Positions 1 through 8,175 of a stretch of 64,000 nucleotides of DNA are shown piece after piece. A program made the translations under genes and the position numbers. The DNA is from Roseiarcus sp963709655 (GTDB taxonomy: Bacteria; Pseudomonadota; Alphaproteobacteria; Rhizobiales; Beijerinckiaceae), in assembly GCA_963709655.1 (NCBI GenBank), contig CAVPXF010000056.1, forward strand, positions 682,001-746,000. Reading direction: 5' to 3'. Each line of letters opens with the position of its first letter. The first letter of the stretch is position 1. The notes below the pieces were generated by a model. The model saw only the letters and a list, made by a program, of their open reading frames with translations. It searched no databases and was not told where the DNA came from.

Positions 1-61
1 TTACGGGGATTGCGGCGACAGATGCGCCAGGAGACCGGCAAGGGATTACATTGACAGGCGC

Positions 62-334
62 TCAAATCCCTTTTTGCCGAGCAGCTGACGTCGTTTTCGG
101 TTTGGGCCCGCGTTTGCTGGGGGCCAAAGTTCGGCCAAGACGCGCTTCCGCGTCGCGAAGGAAGGTTTCGGACCCGAGCTGACGGCCGATCACCTCCGAG
201 CGTCGCAAAGCCACGAAGGCGGGGTCGTCCGGGCGGTCGGCGCGAGGCAAGACCGGCAATTTCCACTCCGGTTCGCGCAAAAAGCGCCGCCTGCGCCCTT
301 GTCCCGATAGTCCGGTCATCCCAAGTCGAGGCAT
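62..334 (-). pseudogene. RAYT (REP-associated tyrosine transposase) C-terminal remnant
   Basis: The 90-residue reading frame ends in a block (LRRSEVIGRQLGS, then an RLGRTLAPSKRGPKPK-type tail) typical of the C-terminus of REP-associated Y1 transposases, which usually end R/H-E-x-x-GRPLGS...RxGRxLxPxKRGPKPK. The catalytic N-terminal part with the HUH and Tyr motifs is absent upstream on this strand, where the F420-reductase-like gene begins instead. I read it as a decayed fragment, not an active gene. REP-like palindromes elsewhere in the window could be substrates of this enzyme class; that link is inference. Confidence 0.6.
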
Positions 335-390
335 TGACCGCCCTCGACGGGCGCAGTCGGAAGCGCGCTGGGACCACGAAGGAGGAGAAC

Positions 391-1032
391 GTGAAGGTTG
401 GCGTCATCGGCTCGGGCGTGGTGGGCCAGACATTGGCTGCGGGTTTCCCGAAACACGGCCATCAGCTCGAGATCGGCACGCGCGAGCCGGCGAAACTCAA
501 GGAATGGGCGGCGAAAAACCCGGGGGCCGAGGTCACGTCCTTCGCCGAGGCGGCGGACTTCGGCGAGGTCGTGGTGCTGGCGGTCGCCGGCGAAGTCGCG
601 CTGGAAGCCTTGAAACTGATCGATCCCAAGGCGCTTTGCGGCAAGACGGTGATCGACGCCTGCAACCCGATCGGCGGCGACCCGCCCGTCGCGGGCGTCC
701 TGAGCTACTTCGTCGGCCAGAACGAGTTGCTGATGGAGCGGCTGCAGGCGGCCTACCCGGACGCGCATTTCGTCAAGGCGTTCAACTCGGTCGGCGCCGG
801 CCAGATGGTCAACCCCGAGTTCGGCGGCCTGCGCCCGACCATGTTCATCTGCGGCAACGACGCCGGCGCCAAAAAGACCGTGGCGACGATCTGCGATCAG
901 TTCGGCTGGGACGCCGAGGACATGGGCCCGGTCGAGGCGGCGCGCGCCATCGAGCCCTTGTGCAAGCTCTGGTGCATCCCCGGAATCGGCCGCGGCGACT
1001 GGTCGCCGCATGCGTTCAAGCTGTTGAAGTAG
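391..1032 (+). CDS. NADPH-dependent F420 reductase-like / NAD(P)-binding oxidoreductase
   Basis: Protein of 213 residues with an N-terminal Rossmann fold. The glycine motif GVIGSGVVG lies at residues 3-11, followed by a GTREP segment that would contact the NADP phosphate. This is the F420H2:NADP oxidoreductase-like family (NADP_oxidored-type domain), common in proteobacteria without F420, where the true substrate is usually unknown. I chose the GTG at 391 because an AAGGAGG ribosome binding site lies about 6 bases upstream and the Rossmann strand starts at once. The same frame is open from 334 but adds residues without homology. It stands alone, with no obvious operon partner. Confidence 0.8.
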   Translation: MKVGVIGSGVVGQTLAAGFPKHGHQLEIGTREPAKLKEWAAKNPGAEVTSFAEAADFGEVVVLAVAGEVALEALKLIDPKALCGKTVIDACNPIGGDPPVAGVLSYFVGQNELLMERLQAAYPDAHFVKAFNSVGAGQMVNPEFGGLRPTMFICGNDAGAKKTVATICDQFGWDAEDMGPVEAARAIEPLCKLWCIPGIGRGDWSPHAFKLLK

Positions 1033-1101
1033 AGACGCGGTTTCGGTTTGCAGCCGCCATCGCTGATCCCCGGGTCAAGCGCGGGGACGGCTGACGCGGT
1101 C

Positions 1102-1143
1102 CATAGGGCGTTCGAGGGAACGTCCGTCTATCGACGGGCTATC
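1102..1143. repeat. Dispersed double-hairpin repeat, solo copy
   Basis: A roughly 40-base element beginning CATAGGGCGT and ending CGACGGGCTAT. It matches the cleaner copy at 25021-25060 and two inverted copies inside the 46.3-47.3 kb array. The spacer from 1033 to 1275 holds nothing else I can support. Confidence 0.55.
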
Positions 1144-1275
1144 GACCGCGTGAGCAAGGCTCGAACATTCGGGACGGCGGTGGATTGCGTTGCTTGCGCT
1201 GTCGGCGTTGTTCGTTATGCTGTGATTGCAGCGTTTTGAGTCATTGCAGCGTTTGACAGCGTGTAGGAAGGCATC

Positions 1276-1554
1276 ATGGTCACACTGACCGTGCGCAATC
1301 TGGACGACGACCCCGTTCGCCGTCTCCGCATCCGCGCCGCGGAGCACGGGCGCTCCGCCGAAGCCGAGCATCGGGAAATTCTCCGTGTCGTGTTGTTTGG
1401 CGAAGGCCGTCTCGACCGGCGGGACGCGACCGCGCGTCTGGCTGACTTCCGAAGACGAACGGCTGGCCGGGGACCGGCTTCGGCAACTGAGCTTCTCCGC
1501 GAGTCGCGCGTCGAACGGACGGAGACGCTGGCCGGAAAAGACAAAGGCGCCTGA
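1276..1554 (+). CDS. FitA-like ribbon-helix-helix antitoxin
   Basis: Protein of 92 residues. The start, VTLTVRNLDDD followed by LRIRAAEHGRSAEAEHREIL, is the classic FitA/Arc-type ribbon-helix-helix DNA-binding fold of VapBC/FitAB-type antitoxins: a beta strand, a helix and a short turn before the second helix. The C-terminal half should bind and block a PIN-domain toxin. A good ribosome binding site (AGGAAGG) precedes the ATG. The stop is followed after 2 bases by the start of the toxin gene, the normal toxin-antitoxin layout, but the toxin next door is broken. The antitoxin is therefore an orphan that may still regulate its own promoter. Confidence 0.8.
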   Translation: MVTLTVRNLDDDPVRRLRIRAAEHGRSAEAEHREILRVVLFGEGRLDRRDATARLADFRRRTAGRGPASATELLRESRVERTETLAGKDKGA

Positions 1555-1556
1555 GC

Positions 1557-1764
1557 GTGCCGCTCGCCGTCGATGCGTCGGTGGGATTGAAATGGGCGAC
1601 CTACGACACGCTCGATGTGGCTTTCGATCGCGACGGGGGCAAGCGCGGTCGTGACAGCGGATGCGGCTTTCGCTCGAGCCGTACGGACCCATCCCGAGCC
1701 CACCGTGGCGGCCATGCCGATGACGCTCGACGAATGGGCGCGTTCGCGCAATCCCGGGCCATGA
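1557..1764 (+). pseudogene. PIN-domain toxin (VapC/FitB type), internally deleted and frameshifted
   Basis: From the GTG at 1557 the frame reads LAVDASVGLKW, the usual PIN start containing the first catalytic Asp. It jumps straight to YDTLDVAF, a segment from near the end of such proteins. After about base 1632 the homology moves to another frame (ATGASAVVTADAAFARAVR, then a TLDEWARS tail), stopping at 1764. An internal segment that would carry the central acidic residues is missing, so an intact nuclease cannot be made. A normal family member is about 130-140 residues; this remnant holds about 69 codons. Confidence 0.75.
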
Positions 1765-2032
1765 CGGGAACGCCGCCGGGAACGCGCCGGACGACGGCTC
1801 CGCCACCCAACTCACGCGCAGGTATGACGCGAATGGGCGAATCCCTGACCTCCCAAAGTGTGCCCGGGAATGGTAGGACTCGACGTAGAGCGGATCTACC
1901 AGGCGGCCGCTCCGGACTCCTCTGGGCAGGAGAGCGGACCTTTATGCACCTGATTTCTGTACCGCCTGTTGACTTCATTGACGTCGATTCGACCGCACGT
2001 GGCGTCGGCGCGAAAGCTAACGCGATGCTCCT

Positions 2033-2809
2033 TCAAGGCTTGTCGAGTTCGAGACCGACTCGGTCGATGCCGTCCGAAGAGACGCGCATGCTGCTGGTGT
2101 AAGGTTGCGACAGTTCCAGAATCAAGAACATCGCACTGGCTACGCAAAAAGAACCGAGCGCCGCCACGGCGATAGTCGCGCGGCTGGACTTTGAGTTCAG
2201 CCCGGTCAGAAAGAACGCGATGCAAGTCCACGCGGACACGACGTACAGGACTGGCCAAGACACCGCGTCGACGCCCTGCAGCGACATCAAAATACGAGAT
2301 TGCCAGATGGCTTCATAATTGTGCTTGGCGTCCGCGAGCAACGATTTCTGCGCGTCGGTCTTCGGTTCAATATGGTCGAGGACGACGCTCAAACTATCCA
2401 TGTTGCGAATCGAGGCCGCGATAGCTGCCGCTTTCGTCTGATCGTCGCCCCAAAGTTGTCTATGCGCATAATCCAAGTCCATCCGCATCAAGGCCCGAGC
2501 ATGCGCCGCTTCTGGCCCATATTCCCGGGTCTCTTGATTGAACTCGAGCGCATCGGCGGCGATCCCCTGTAGCTCGGCCTTCTGCGTCGAGAAGACGCCG
2601 AAAGCCGTCCAGATCAGCAAGCCGAGGACGAGCGCCACCAGCGTGACGACGAGGCCCGTCACGCCGCCGATCATGTCGCGCGCATTCTCGAGCCGTACCC
2701 GCTCCGCCAAATACACCCGAATCGCCAGACCGACGAGGGCCGAGACGAGGGCAGCGACGAAGAAGACGACACTGAAAACGAGAGATGTCGTGAGCATAGA
2801 ATCGGCCAT
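2033..2809 (-). CDS. DUF4239 (bestrophin-like) membrane protein
   Basis: Protein of about 258 residues from the ATG at 2809. It has an N-terminal membrane helix, a second helix near residues 45-70 (GGVTGLVVTLVALVLGLLIW), a soluble middle with acidic and Ala-rich helices, and two closely spaced helices near the C-terminus. This order is typical of DUF4239, a family with distant resemblance to bestrophin channels and no settled function. An earlier in-frame ATG at 2830 would add seven residues; neither start has a convincing ribosome binding site. It is separated from its neighbours on both sides. Confidence 0.75.
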   Translation of the reverse strand: MADSMLTTSLVFSVVFFVAALVSALVGLAIRVYLAERVRLENARDMIGGVTGLVVTLVALVLGLLIWTAFGVFSTQKAELQGIAADALEFNQETREYGPEAAHARALMRMDLDYAHRQLWGDDQTKAAAIAASIRNMDSLSVVLDHIEPKTDAQKSLLADAKHNYEAIWQSRILMSLQGVDAVSWPVLYVVSAWTCIAFFLTGLNSKSSRATIAVAALGSFCVASAMFLILELSQPYTSSMRVSSDGIDRVGLELDKP

Positions 2810-3158
2810 GTGAAAGAACGAGGCAAACATGCCTGCGGCCCGAAAGCTTGGCAAGCGGGCGGCGCCGGTTGAAAAGCGATATTTCGTAGCGAGCATGCGG
2901 TCGCCCGCATCGCCGCGCGTCGGAGCGGCGCCGCTGTGGTCGTTGGCATGGTCGTTCGGCATGCCAAGCAAGAATGTCTTGGAGCGACGCCGTTTTGGCT
3001 GGATTTAAGCCGACGACCCTGTTGAAGCGGGGCGACGGCAGTCGAGCCGCCGCCAAATTTGACGCTTTCGACGCGCCACGACCGGAAGGTCGGCGCCGGG
3101 TCGCAACTGGTCCTTCGTTCGGCGATTCACGCGTGCAGAGCGCCGGATGCGGATCGAC
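2810..3158. other. Intergenic, no supported feature
   Basis: About 350 bases between the DUF4239 gene and ubiV. Open frames here are GC-driven shadows with no recognisable motif, and I see no clear terminator, palindrome or RNA. Confidence 0.5.
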
Positions 3159-4103
3159 TCACAGGGCGGCGATGGCGGCCGGCTCGGCTCGGCGCCCCGG
3201 CAAGGTTGCCGCGCCGCGATCGGCAAACAGGAAGCCGTTGGAGAACTCCGCGTCCGGAACGATCCGGCCGAGCCGAGCCAGGCCCTCCTCGCCGGAGATG
3301 CGGCCGGCGGCGGCGTCGGCAAACGCGCGCGTCACGCCGACGAAGTCGCCCGTGTGGGGCGACAGGCGCAGCGCCCCGACGCCGGCGGCGGCGAGCGAAG
3401 CGCAATCGCCGATCAGGTTGGCGGTGACGTGCGACAGGGTCTGCACGCCGTTCACCGCCAGAAAGTCGGCGCGGTCGAGGGTTCGCGCGGCGAGCCCGTC
3501 CGAGTCGCCCGCGCAGACGAACTGGCACGAATCCTTGGAGAGCCCATGGATGCGCGCGTGGGTGCAGCGGCTCGAGATCGCGAGCGGGATGCGGCCGTAG
3601 GCCCAGACCTCGACGCGGGCGTCGACGGCTTTGGCCGCCTTGGCGAGCGTGGCGACAGACGCGATCGGCAGTTCCGGCGGCAGGCAGAAGCGCCGCGCGC
3701 CGAGCCGCGCCAGATAGCCGAGCGTCCTCTCGTTGTAGACGTTGACCAGCGGTCCGACCGCAAACGGTCTCTCCGGCCGCATCCAGCGGATGAGCGTCAG
3801 GTCGTTGATCTCGACCTCGTGCTCGCTCTGTTCGGCGAGCTCCCGGGCCGCTCGGCGCTCGCGCTCGAGGGTCGGCAGCGCCAGGGAGGCGAGCGCGACC
3901 GTCTTGCCGCCCCGCTCGAGCCGCTCGACGACGGCGGGGATGCGGTCGGCGTAAAAAGGCAGGCGTTTCGAGCAGACCAGTTCGCCGACGACGACGCGAT
4001 CGACCGGCGCCTCGTCGGCGACCTTCGCGTAGAAGTCGACAAAGGCGTCCGCCGACCAGTTGAACTGCAGCGGCCCCAGGGTCAGCTCGAAGCGCTTGGT
4101 CAA
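3159..4103 (-). CDS. ubiV: UbiV, O2-independent ubiquinone hydroxylation protein (U32 family)
   Basis: Protein of 314 residues in the peptidase-U32-like family. With UbiU it forms the heterodimer that hydroxylates the ubiquinone ring without oxygen; prephenate is the proposed oxygen donor. Four cysteines stand where the 4Fe-4S ligands of E. coli UbiV stand: C44 (GELVCSKR), C180, C193 and C197 (SSRC...DSCQFVC). The start appears to be TTG at 4103, after a GGAAGGGA ribosome binding site. It follows ubiU in the same direction, separated by about 190 bases that hold a palindromic repeat. The length matches the family, and the cluster ubiT-ubiU-ubiV makes the assignment secure. Confidence 0.92.
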   Translation of the reverse strand: MTKRFELTLGPLQFNWSADAFVDFYAKVADEAPVDRVVVGELVCSKRLPFYADRIPAVVERLERGGKTVALASLALPTLERERRAARELAEQSEHEVEINDLTLIRWMRPERPFAVGPLVNVYNERTLGYLARLGARRFCLPPELPIASVATLAKAAKAVDARVEVWAYGRIPLAISSRCTHARIHGLSKDSCQFVCAGDSDGLAARTLDRADFLAVNGVQTLSHVTANLIGDCASLAAAGVGALRLSPHTGDFVGVTRAFADAAAGRISGEEGLARLGRIVPDAEFSNGFLFADRGAATLPGRRAEPAAIAAL

Positions 4104-4140
4104 AGCCCGTTCCCTTCCGCGCGCGATGATGGCGTCGGGT

Positions 4141-4262
4141 CGCGCCAGCTAACCCTCACCCTGCCGCTGCGCGGCTTCCCTCTCCCGCAGGGAGAGGGGG
4201 AGCGTCCCCTTCCCCCTCGGGGGGAAGGTGGACCGGAGGGCCGGATGAGGGTATTTGGCGCA
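4141..4262. repeat. Dispersed palindromic intergenic repeat (copy 1)
   Basis: Begins with AACCCTCACCCTGCCGC and ends near GGCCGGATGAGGGT, with internal C-rich and G-rich arms that can fold back. The copy at 14938-15046 is the same element in inverse orientation. Shorter relatives lie at 25137-25205 and 39066-39120. It sits between ubiU and ubiV and could fold in their shared transcript. Confidence 0.75.
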
Positions 4263-4292
4263 ACCCGATCAGAATTCCTCATGCCCTCGGCC

Positions 4293-5288
4293 TCATCGCC
4301 AGGCCTTGCGATAGGCCCCCGCGGTGGTCTTCTGCCCCTCGGTCAGGTCGCGGAGCGCGTTGGCGGCGATCGGGCGGCCGGCGGCGTAGGCGTCGAGCGC
4401 GGCGCGGAAGCCGCGGACGACCGCCGTCGTATAGGCGCGGCTGCGTTGCCGGCCCTCGATCTTCAGCGCAGTGACGCCGGCTTCCGCAAGCTGCGGAATG
4501 AGCGTGGCGGCGTCGAGGCTGACCGGATCCTCGAAGGCGTGGCCCTGATAGTCGCCGATCCGGAACGAGCCCTTGCAGAGCGTCGGATAGGGCGCGGGCT
4601 CCCTCGCGCCGACCCGATGGATGGCGAAGCCGCCGAGGCGCGAGACCAGCGCGCCGCCCTCTTCGCGATACTCCACATGGCTCGCCGGCGAGCAGGCGCC
4701 GTTCATGTTCGGCGACTTGCCGGTGGCGTAGGAGGAGAGCGAGCATCGGCCCTCCGCCATCACGCAGAGGCCGCCGAACACGAACACCTCCGTCTCGACC
4801 TCGATCTCGCGGTTGATCGCCGCGATCTCCTGCACGGTCAGCACGCGCGGCAGCACGACGCGCTTGACCCCGAAAGCGTTGGCGTAGAGGTGAATCGCGT
4901 CGGCGTTGGCCGCCGCCGCCTGGACGGAGAGATGCAGGCGCAATCCCGGCCGACGCTCGGCCGCGTAATCGAGCAGCCCGAGATCGGCGAGGATGACCGC
5001 ATCCGCGCCGAAGCGATGGGCGTCGTCGACCGCCTTGGCCCAGAGGTCGAACGCGCCGGCGCGCGGGAAGGTGTTGATGGCGATCAGCACCTTGGCGCCG
5101 CGCCGGTGGGCGAATCCGATCGCCTCGGCCATCTCGTCGCGCGAGAAATTGAGCCCCGGAAAGTTGCGCGCGTTGGTCTCGTCGTTGAACCCGCAATAGA
5201 CCGCATGCGCGCCGGCTTCGACCGCCGAGCGCAGGGCGGCGGGCGTTCCGGCCGGGCAGACGAGTTCGAGCTCCCGGCGCTCGCTCAT
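4293..5288 (-). CDS. ubiU: UbiU, O2-independent ubiquinone hydroxylation protein (U32 family)
   Basis: Protein of 331 residues, partner of UbiV. The four expected 4Fe-4S cysteines are at C175, C182, C199 and C238 (GGLCVMAEGRC, NGACSP, PTLCKG), with the spacing seen in E. coli UbiU. The N-terminal LVCPAGTPAALRSAVEAGA segment is the U32 barrel start. The start codon overlaps the ubiT stop by four bases, a typical coupled operon junction. An FNR/FixK box upstream of ubiT points to expression at low oxygen, which agrees with the known role of this system in facultative anaerobes. Confidence 0.93.
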   Translation of the reverse strand: MSERRELELVCPAGTPAALRSAVEAGAHAVYCGFNDETNARNFPGLNFSRDEMAEAIGFAHRRGAKVLIAINTFPRAGAFDLWAKAVDDAHRFGADAVILADLGLLDYAAERRPGLRLHLSVQAAAANADAIHLYANAFGVKRVVLPRVLTVQEIAAINREIEVETEVFVFGGLCVMAEGRCSLSSYATGKSPNMNGACSPASHVEYREEGGALVSRLGGFAIHRVGAREPAPYPTLCKGSFRIGDYQGHAFEDPVSLDAATLIPQLAEAGVTALKIEGRQRSRAYTTAVVRGFRAALDAYAAGRPIAANALRDLTEGQKTTAGAYRKAWR

Positions 5289-5839
5289 TCGAACCGTCCC
5301 GCGGCGACGCGGGTCAGCGGCGCGCCGCTGATGGTCGCGACCGCCGCCGCCAGTCTTTGCGCCGGGGCGGCGGCGAGCCGTTCAAGCGGCCCAAACAGCG
5401 CCGTCGCCTCGCGCACGAGATCGAGCTCCTCGTTGTCGATGGCGTTGCGCAAGGCGACGACCGCCTCGGTGTCGCCCTCGATCGACAGATCGCGCGAGAA
5501 GAACAGGGCGTCGCCGTCATAGGCGCCGTGCACCAGGCCGATCAGCGCGGCCAATGGCCCGGCGATGCGCGCGTTCCAGACGACCGCCTCGTCCCGCCTG
5601 AGGGCGAACAGGCTCGGGCGCGCGGGCCGCGGCTTCAGGACGAAGACCAGGGGCAGGTCGGTCGGATCGATGAGAAAGACCTTCATCGCCTGCTCGCCGA
5701 GCCGCGAGAACAGGGCGGGGTGGCGCTCTGCGAGCCTCTTCGTCAGACGGGCGCCGACCAGCGACAGCGGCCAGAGCGGCGCAAACCGCAGCGCGAACGC
5801 GCCCACGGCGGGAAACTGCGGAATGCGGACGTGGGACAT
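5285..5839 (-). CDS. ubiT: UbiT, SCP2-domain lipid-binding accessory factor
   Basis: SCP2 sterol-carrier-type protein of about 184 residues that works with UbiU and UbiV, probably by holding the prenylated quinone intermediate. The core motif (DALFFSRDLSIEGDTEAVVALRN) is the SCP2 signature and resembles E. coli UbiT (DTLFFQRRLVIEGDTE). I chose the ATG at 5839. A TTG at 5887 would put the start inside the FNR box, and the ATG at 5848 would lie in the likely -10 element. With the box centred 41.5 bases upstream, transcription would start at about 5839, so the message may be leaderless; that is inference. Confidence 0.88.
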   Translation of the reverse strand: MSHVRIPQFPAVGAFALRFAPLWPLSLVGARLTKRLAERHPALFSRLGEQAMKVFLIDPTDLPLVFVLKPRPARPSLFALRRDEAVVWNARIAGPLAALIGLVHGAYDGDALFFSRDLSIEGDTEAVVALRNAIDNEELDLVREATALFGPLERLAAAPAQRLAAAVATISGAPLTRVAAGRFE

Positions 5840-5873
5840 GAGGGTCATAAGCCAGATGCCGTGCGGCCGCGCT

Positions 5874-5887
5874 TTGATCTGAATCAA
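5874..5887. promoter_or_regulatory. FNR/FixK-type box
   Basis: TTGATCTGAATCAA is a perfect match to the FNR/FixK consensus TTGAT-N4-ATCAA. It lies between ubiT (minus strand) and ubiD (plus strand). On the minus strand a TTATGA element (5845-5850) follows at the right place for a -10 box in a class II promoter. Activation of ubiTUV under low oxygen is the simplest reading. An effect on ubiD is possible but would need another -10. Confidence 0.8.
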
Positions 5888-5920
5888 TGCGGGCGGCGAG
5901 GGCTTACGGGAGGAGGCGGA

Positions 5921-7431
5921 ATGTCATTCCGCGACCTTCCGGCTTTTCGCGATCTCAGAACCTTCCTGCGGTTTCTGGAAGAGCGCCGCCTACTGGCGCG
6001 AATCGGCGAGCCGATCAGCCTCGTCCATGACCTGACCGAGGCGCACCGGCGCGTGCTTCTGGCCGGCGGACCCGCGCTCCTGTTCGAGAACGCGGCAGGC
6101 GCGAGGATGCCGGTCCTCACCAACCTGTTCGGCACGGCCGAGCGGGTGGCGGCGGGGTTTGGCGTCGCCCCGTCGCGGGTCAGCGAACTCGGCGAGATGC
6201 TGGCCGCCCTGCGCGAGCCGGAGCCGTTCGACGGCCTGCGCGATGCGCTCGGCCGCTGGCCGATGGTTCGCGCGGCGCTCTCGACCCGGCCGAGCCTCGT
6301 GTCGCGGCCCGACTGCCAGGCGGAGCGGCGGCTGGGCGCCGACGTCGATCTCGGCCTCCTGCCGATCCAGACCTGCTGGCCGGGCGAGCCGGCGCCGCTG
6401 ATCACCTGGCCCATGGTGATCACCCGGCCGCCCGATACGGACGCCGACGATACGGCGCATATGAACATCGGCGTCTATCGCATGCAGGTTCTCGACAGGG
6501 ACCGCGCCATCATGCGCTGGCTGCCGCAGCGCGGCGGCGCCGCGCATCATCGGGCATGGAGCGCGCAGGGCAAGGATACGCCGGTCGCGGTGGCGATCGG
6601 CGTCGATCCGGCGACCATCCTCTCGGCCGTCCTGCCGTTGCCGGAGACGGTGTCGGAACTGCGGTTCTCGGGCGTGCTGCGCGGCGAGCGGCCGCGGATT
6701 GCGCCCGCGCTGACCGTGCCGCTGATGGTTCCCGCCGACGCGGAAATCGTGATCGAGGGGTTCGTCTCGGCGACGGAGACGGCGCCGAAGGCCCCTACGG
6801 CGACCACACCGGCTACTACAACAGCGTCGAATCGTTTCCCGTCATGCGGATCACCGCGATCACCTCGCGGCGCGATCCAATCTACCTCACCACCTTCACC
6901 GGCAGGCCGCCGGACGAGCCCTCGGTGATCGGCGCCGTGCTCAACGATCTCGCCATCCCGACGATGCGCCGGCAGATGCCGGAGATCGTCGACGTCTGGC
7001 TGCCTCCGGAAGCCTGCTCCTATCGCATGGCGATCATCTCGATCCGCAAGTCCTACCCTGGACAGGCGCGCCGCGTGATGATGGGACTGTGGGGCATGCT
7101 GCCGCAGTTCAACTACACCAAGACCATCATCGTCGTGGACGAGGACATCGACGTGCGCGACTGGAAGGACGTCGCCTGGGCGCTGGCGACGCGAATGGAC
7201 GCCGCGCGCGACACGGTCGTCGTGGCCAATACGCCGATCGACTATCTCGATTTCGCCTCGCCCGAGCCGGGCCTCGGCGGCAAGCTCGGCCTCGACGCCA
7301 CCAAGAAGATCGGCGCGGAGACCGCGCGGGAATGGGGCCGGACGCTCGTCATGTCGCCCGAGGTGACGAAGCGCGTCGACGCCATCTGGCCGCGGCTCGA
7401 GCGCGCGCTCGCCGAGGGGAAACCCGCGTAA
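5921..7431 (+). pseudogene. ubiD: UbiD decarboxylase, one frameshift near 6785
   Basis: 4-hydroxy-3-polyprenylbenzoate decarboxylase of ubiquinone synthesis, a prFMN enzyme of about 503 residues if repaired. The first frame runs from the ATG at 5921 (ribosome binding site GGGAGGAGG) to about 6785 and includes HMNIGVYR, IMRWLPQRGG and EIVIEGFVSATETAP. The protein then continues in the next frame as EGPYGDHTGYYN, TGRPPDEPSVIGAVLN, RDTVVVANTPIDYLDFASP and LGLDATKK to the stop at 7431. One base is missing around 6783-6787. Both halves are fully conserved, so sequencing error is at least as likely as real loss. Its place beside ubiTUV supports the ubiquinone role over other UbiD-family decarboxylases. 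Confidence 0.9.
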
Positions 7432-7533
7432 TCAAGGCGTCCTAGGGTTTGCATCGTGGGCGTTCGGGCCGCATCGACAAAACGCAAAATGCGATAGACT
7501 GCGACCCAGAATTTTTTATGTGGAGAGGGGGCC

Positions 7534-8067
7534 ATGGCGATCATCGACGTCGACAACTCGATGCTGCTCGTGATCGATTTTCAGGCGCGGCTGATGACCG
7601 CCATCGACGAAGCCGCCGGGACAATCGCCAACGCTCGGCGGCTCGTCGAGGCGGCGGCGCTGTTCGGCGTTCCGGCGCTCTTTACCGAGCAGAACCCCGG
7701 GCGCCTCGGGCCGACCGTGCCGGAGCTTCGGCCGGACGAGCAGCACGTCTTCGCCAAGATGACCTTCGACGCCGGCCGCGCGCCGGGCTTTCCTGACCGG
7801 CTGGCGGAGGGACGCGCGCTCATCGTCGCCGGCTGCGAGGCGCATGTCTGCGTGCTGCAGACGGCGCTCGGGCTGATCGAGGCGGGCCGGCGCGTGTTCG
7901 TCGTCCGCGACGCGGTCGGTTCGCGCCGGCCGGAAAGCAAGGAGGCGGCGCTGAGGCGGATGGAGCGGAACGGCGCGGAGATCGTCACGACCGAGATGGT
8001 CGTTTTCGAATGGCTCGGATCCGCCGAAAGCCCGCGATTCCGGGAAGCGGTCGCCTTGATCAAATGA
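7534..8067 (+). CDS. Isochorismatase-family cysteine hydrolase
   Basis: Protein of 177 residues with the catalytic triad expected for the family: D15 (LLVIDFQ), K75 (VFAKMTFDA) and C106 (GCEAHVCV). The cis-peptide region before the cysteine (VAGCEAHVCV) is intact. Relatives hydrolyse nicotinamide, isochorismate, carbamoylsarcosine or ureides, and sequence alone does not say which; the short length fits the YcaC/nicotinamidase-like group. The ATG at 7534 follows a GGAGAGGGG site. It is a single gene about 100 bases after ubiD, without a visible shared promoter. Confidence 0.85.
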   Translation: MAIIDVDNSMLLVIDFQARLMTAIDEAAGTIANARRLVEAAALFGVPALFTEQNPGRLGPTVPELRPDEQHVFAKMTFDAGRAPGFPDRLAEGRALIVAGCEAHVCVLQTALGLIEAGRRVFVVRDAVGSRRPESKEAALRRMERNGAEIVTTEMVVFEWLGSAESPRFREAVALIK

Positions 8068-8175
8068 GGTCGCCGGCGGCGCGAAGACGATGCGGCCGGC
8101 GAGATTGTCGAGGCCAGCGCTTGCGCGAACGCGGGCGGCGTCGGCCGAGAAAGCGAGCGCGAGCTACAAGCGGGC

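Noticed and set aside
1557..2102. Single 181-codon protein starting at the toxin GTG
   Set aside because: Only its first 25 codons match a PIN toxin; the rest is out-of-frame shadow after an internal deletion.
3147..5522. Long open frame (791 codons) on the plus strand
   Set aside because: It is antisense to ubiV, ubiU and part of ubiT, is full of Arg/Asp/Gly runs typical of GC-rich shadows, and has no motif.
5374..5920. Extension of ubiD upstream in the same frame
   Set aside because: It is antisense to ubiT; the ATG at 5921 has an excellent ribosome binding site and matches the UbiD start.
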